Source of the DNA: Gammaproteobacteria bacterium
GTDB taxonomy: Bacteria > Pseudomonadota > Gammaproteobacteria > Burkholderiales > Rhodocyclaceae
Reading direction: 5' to 3'
NCBI GenBank assembly: GCA_029289265.1
Contig: JARFTX010000022.1
Span: forward strand, 1-49,716
Length of the DNA stretch: 49,716 bases
Shown here: positions 47,511 through 49,716 of the stretch, piece by piece
How positions within the stretch are numbered: position 1 is the first letter of the stretch
Layout of the letters: each line of letters starts with the position of its first letter
Program-made: the position numbers and the translations under genes
The notes under the pieces: model-generated
Seen by the model: the letters and a program-made list of their open reading frames with translations, nothing else
Databases searched by the model: none
What the model was told of the DNA's origin: nothing

Positions 47511-48755
47511 ATGGCCAACATTCTCATCGTTGACGACGAAGTCGGCATTCGCGAACTGCTCTCCGAGATCCTGCGCGACGAGGGTCACGACGTGCAGCTC
47601 GCCGAGAACGCCGCAGCGGCGCGCGCCCTGCGCAACGCAGCGCGCCCCGACCTGGTCCTGCTCGACATCTGGATGCCCGACACCGACGGCATCACCTTGC
47701 TCAAGGAGTGGTCGGCGAGCGGACAGCTCACCATGCCGGTGGTGATGATGTCCGGACACGGGACCATCGACACAGCGGTCGAGGCGACGCGCATCGGGGC
47801 GATCGATTACCTCGAGAAGCCGATCGCGCTGCAGAAGCTTCTCGCCGCGGTCAAGCGCGGCCTCCAGCGGCCCGACATGCCGGGCCAGCCGGCGCCGCTC
47901 ACGCTCGCCGCCTTCGTGCGCTCGGTGCCGCTGCGCGAGCTGCACCGGCGCCTGCAGCAGATTGCGGAGAAATCGCGCGTCCTGCTGCTGCGCGTAGGCG
48001 CAGGCAGTCTTGCCGAGCTGGCCGCGCGCAGCGTCAAGGCCGATGGCGCTGCCTGGCTCGACCTGTCGACCATTGCGCAGCCGCTCGAACTCACCCAGCT
48101 GCAGGCCTGCCACGGCGGCCTCTTGTACGTTCCGGAGCTAGTCCGGCTGAGCCGCGCGCAGCAGAAGAATCTCGCCTTCGCGATGGACCGGCTGGAGCGC
48201 TTCAATCAGCATCTGGTGGTCGTGACCGAGCGCAGCAACGACGAATTGCTCGCGGCCGGTGTGGACGGCGCGCTGGTTGCGCGGCTTTCCGAGATCAGCC
48301 TGGTTCCGCCCTCGCTTGCCGAGGTGCAGGACGACGTCCCGGAGCTGGCGGCGCAGCTCCTGCTTCACCTGGTCGAGGCTGGCGAGGTGCCGCGTCGGCG
48401 TTTTTCGACCGCCGCACTGAACGCGCTGCGCACGCAGGTCTGGCGGGGGGGGTTTGCCGAGTTGCGCGCGGCGGTCAAGTCGCTCGCGCTCGGCACGCTC
48501 GAGGAAGAGATCGGCCCCGCCGAGGCACGCCGGCTGCTGCCCCAGCCCGCGGACACCTGCAACGAGGTGTCGCTCGATCAGCCCCTGCGCGATGCCCGGG
48601 AAGCCTTCGAGCGGCTCTACTTCGAGCACCACTTGCGCCAAGAGGGCAACAACATGACGCGGGTGGCGGAGCGCTGCGGGCTCGAGCGCACGCACCTGTA
48701 CCGCAAGCTGCGGCAGCTCGGTCTGCAGGCGGGTCGCCGCGCCGAGGATGGCTGA
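47511..48755 (+). CDS. ntrX: NtrX-like response regulator with degenerate AAA+ domain
   Basis: A 414-residue regulator. The receiver (about 1-120) is intact: DDE at 8-10, phospho-acceptor Asp about 52 (LLDIWMPDTDG), Lys about 103 (YLEKPIAL). The C-terminal Fis-type helix-turn-helix (about 378-405; NNMTRVAERCGLERTHLYRKL) is also intact. The middle part still aligns with an enhancer-binding AAA+ domain (GGLLYVPELVRLSRAQQKNL resembles GGTLFLDEI...). However, there is no Walker A GESGTGKE, no GAFTGA loop, and Walker B reads PE. It therefore probably regulates without ATP-driven sigma54 activation. Confidence 0.9.
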   Translation: MANILIVDDEVGIRELLSEILRDEGHDVQLAENAAAARALRNAARPDLVLLDIWMPDTDGITLLKEWSASGQLTMPVVMMSGHGTIDTAVEATRIGAIDYLEKPIALQKLLAAVKRGLQRPDMPGQPAPLTLAAFVRSVPLRELHRRLQQIAEKSRVLLLRVGAGSLAELAARSVKADGAAWLDLSTIAQPLELTQLQACHGGLLYVPELVRLSRAQQKNLAFAMDRLERFNQHLVVVTERSNDELLAAGVDGALVARLSEISLVPPSLAEVQDDVPELAAQLLLHLVEAGEVPRRRFSTAALNALRTQVWRGGFAELRAAVKSLALGTLEEEIGPAEARRLLPQPADTCNEVSLDQPLRDAREAFERLYFEHHLRQEGNNMTRVAERCGLERTHLYRKLRQLGLQAGRRAEDG

Positions 48756-49572
48756 GATTCCGCCGGCCGCGCGCTCCGTGCAGGCTCCGGTCGGTGGGTG
48801 CGACCGGGACGGCCGGCTGGAGGCACTCGCGGCGGTCCTGCAACCCTTCGGCTTGTGCCTGCGCGGCCACTTTGCGCCCGCGCGCGAGGATGCGGTGCCG
48901 AGCTTTGGACAAGCTCGGCCGGCGCGCGCGTTGGTGCTGGTCGGCAATATCGGCTCATCGATGTGGGAGGCCTTCGCGGCTTCCCGCGAGCGGGGCGACG
49001 GCGCGGCGCACCCGCTCGATCGATGGAGTCGCCGCATCGGCGCGCGCGTCGCAGCGCAGTTCGGCGCGCGCGTGCTGTTCCCCTTCGGCGGCCCGCCCCA
49101 TCATCCTTTCCAGCGCTGGGCGATGAAGGCCGAGGGGCTCGTCCCGTCACCGCTGGGCCTGCTCGCGCACCCGCGCTTCGGGCTGTGGCACGCCTACCGC
49201 TTCGCGCTGGCTTTCGCCGAGCCGCTCGAAGCGTGCTTTTCCGAGGCGCCATCCGAGATCCTACCCGATTCCAGCGCGGCATTCTGCGCAGGGCTCCGCA
49301 CCGAGCCGCAGCCCGTCGGTGGGCACGCTTCGCCGTGCGCGGGCTGTGTCGAGGCGCCGTGCCTTGCCGCCTGTCCGGTCGGCGCGGCGGCGCGTTCGGG
49401 CTTTCGCTGGCGGCATTGCGATGCGCACCTGCGTAGCCCGGCCGGGGCTGCCTGCATGGCCGACGGGTGTCCGGCGCGCCGCGCGTGCCCGGTGGGGGTG
49501 GGCTTCAGGTATCGTCCCGAGCACATGCGTTTTCATATGCAGGCCTATCTCGGCGCCCCGCCGCCAGGCTGA
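48748..49572 (+). CDS. 4Fe-4S dicluster-type protein of unknown function
   Basis: A 274-residue protein with a C-terminal ferredoxin-like region. CAGCVEAPCLAACP has Cys at about 197, 200, 205 and 209, and further Cys at about 224, 236, 241 and 247 include CPARRACPVG. Residues 1-180 carry ARALVLVGNIGSSMWEAFAA and FGGPPHHPFQRWAMKAEGL. It recalls the QueG-type layout, but the N-terminal cobalamin motif is not evident. It overlaps ntrX by 8 bp and precedes trkA. Confidence 0.75.
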   Translation: MAEIPPAARSVQAPVGGCDRDGRLEALAAVLQPFGLCLRGHFAPAREDAVPSFGQARPARALVLVGNIGSSMWEAFAASRERGDGAAHPLDRWSRRIGARVAAQFGARVLFPFGGPPHHPFQRWAMKAEGLVPSPLGLLAHPRFGLWHAYRFALAFAEPLEACFSEAPSEILPDSSAAFCAGLRTEPQPVGGHASPCAGCVEAPCLAACPVGAAARSGFRWRHCDAHLRSPAGAACMADGCPARRACPVGVGFRYRPEHMRFHMQAYLGAPPPG

Positions 49573-49661
49573 GCGCTCGTGGTGCACCGCAGTATTCCGC
49601 GCCGCAGCAAGGGCCATTCGGCGTACAATGACCGCCAATCGTGGTTGGAGGCGGGGCCGAA

Positions 49662-49716
49662 GTGAAAATCATCATCCTCGGCGCGGGCCAGGTCGGCGCT
49701 TCGGTGGCGGAGAACC
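49662..49716 (+). CDS. trkA: TrkA N-terminus, partial (right edge)
   Basis: GTG at 49662 opens MKIIILGAGQVGASVAEN, the NAD-binding start of TrkA, which gates potassium uptake through TrkH. GGAGGCGGGG lies just upstream as ribosome site, and TACAAT (49624-49629) is a possible -10. ntrYX upstream is the usual betaproteobacterial neighbourhood, so this is likely the native copy. The gene is cut by the window end and its 55 bases are identical, inverted, to bases 1-55. Confidence 0.85.
   Translation, partial: MKIIILGAGQVGASVAEN

Noticed and set aside
45252-48113. 953-codon open frame antisense to ntrY/ntrX
   Set aside because: Same reason; ntrY and ntrX show complete signalling motifs on the plus strand.

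Overview
The window is a high-GC, gene-dense stretch of bacterial chromosome. The gene families point to a betaproteobacterium, most likely a Rhodocyclales/Zoogloeaceae relative of Thauera, Azoarcus or Aromatoleum. The reasons are the dnaA-dnaN-gyrB block with no recF, the rpmH-rnpA-yidD-yidC-mnmE block diverging from it, rsmB-(DUF4390)-ntrY-ntrX-(4Fe-4S protein)-trkA, a napEDABC nitrate reductase operon and a gcdH/CoA-transferase pair next to a LysR gene. This placement is inferred from gene content, not from a database comparison. I see no insertion sequence, phage region, CRISPR array, rRNA gene or complete tRNA gene.

Layout. 1-4000: the first 55 bp of a trkA copy on the minus strand, then gcdH and a CaiB-type CoA transferase (glutaryl-CoA degradation) with a divergent LysR regulator. 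4050-5736: a small Cys-tailed protein and a ChaN-PDZ protein. 5858-9519: a minus-strand cluster of C-N hydrolase, FAD amine oxidase and ureohydrolase that together fit the arginine 2-monooxygenase route (arginine to 4-guanidinobutyramide to 4-guanidinobutyrate to GABA plus urea). 9572-12093: bacteriohemerythrin, an exported intradiol dioxygenase-like protein, a small protein and peptide deformylase. 12439-15839: a receiver-PP2C phosphatase, a STAS antagonist and a hybrid histidine kinase. 15852-19462: a small membrane protein and the E2, E1-beta and E1-alpha subunits of a 2-oxoacid dehydrogenase. 19571-22552: a PhoP/PhoQ-like two-component system with two PepSY proteins. 22811-26980: napE, napD, napA, napB, napC. 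27197-31497: TerB-like protein, HD-GYP protein, a second hemerythrin, an MFS transporter, a small membrane protein and a YaiI-family protein. 31710-41034: the replication-initiation block (gyrB, dnaN, dnaA leftwards; rpmH, rnpA, yidD, yidC, mnmE rightwards). 41064-42077: two parS-like centromere sites 1000 bp apart flanking a TSUP permease. 42192-49572: speD, speE, rsmB, a DUF4390 protein, ntrY, ntrX and a 4Fe-4S protein, with trkA entering at the right edge.

The most notable observations are these. (1) The two ends of the window are exact 55-bp inverted copies of the trkA start, which looks like a de Bruijn-graph contig boundary as much as biology. (2) The NtrX-like regulator keeps its receiver and DNA-binding domain, but its AAA+ domain has lost the visible ATPase and sigma54-contact motifs. 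(3) A perfect 28-bp palindrome with A and T runs lies inside the 5' part of rnpA and looks like an internal terminator/attenuator. (4) Two palindromic parS cores lie exactly 1 kb apart. (5) The arginine-oxygenase gene set is compact and partly translationally coupled. (6) A partner-switching module lacks its switch kinase. None of these is proven here to be a wholly new system; they are the points best worth testing.
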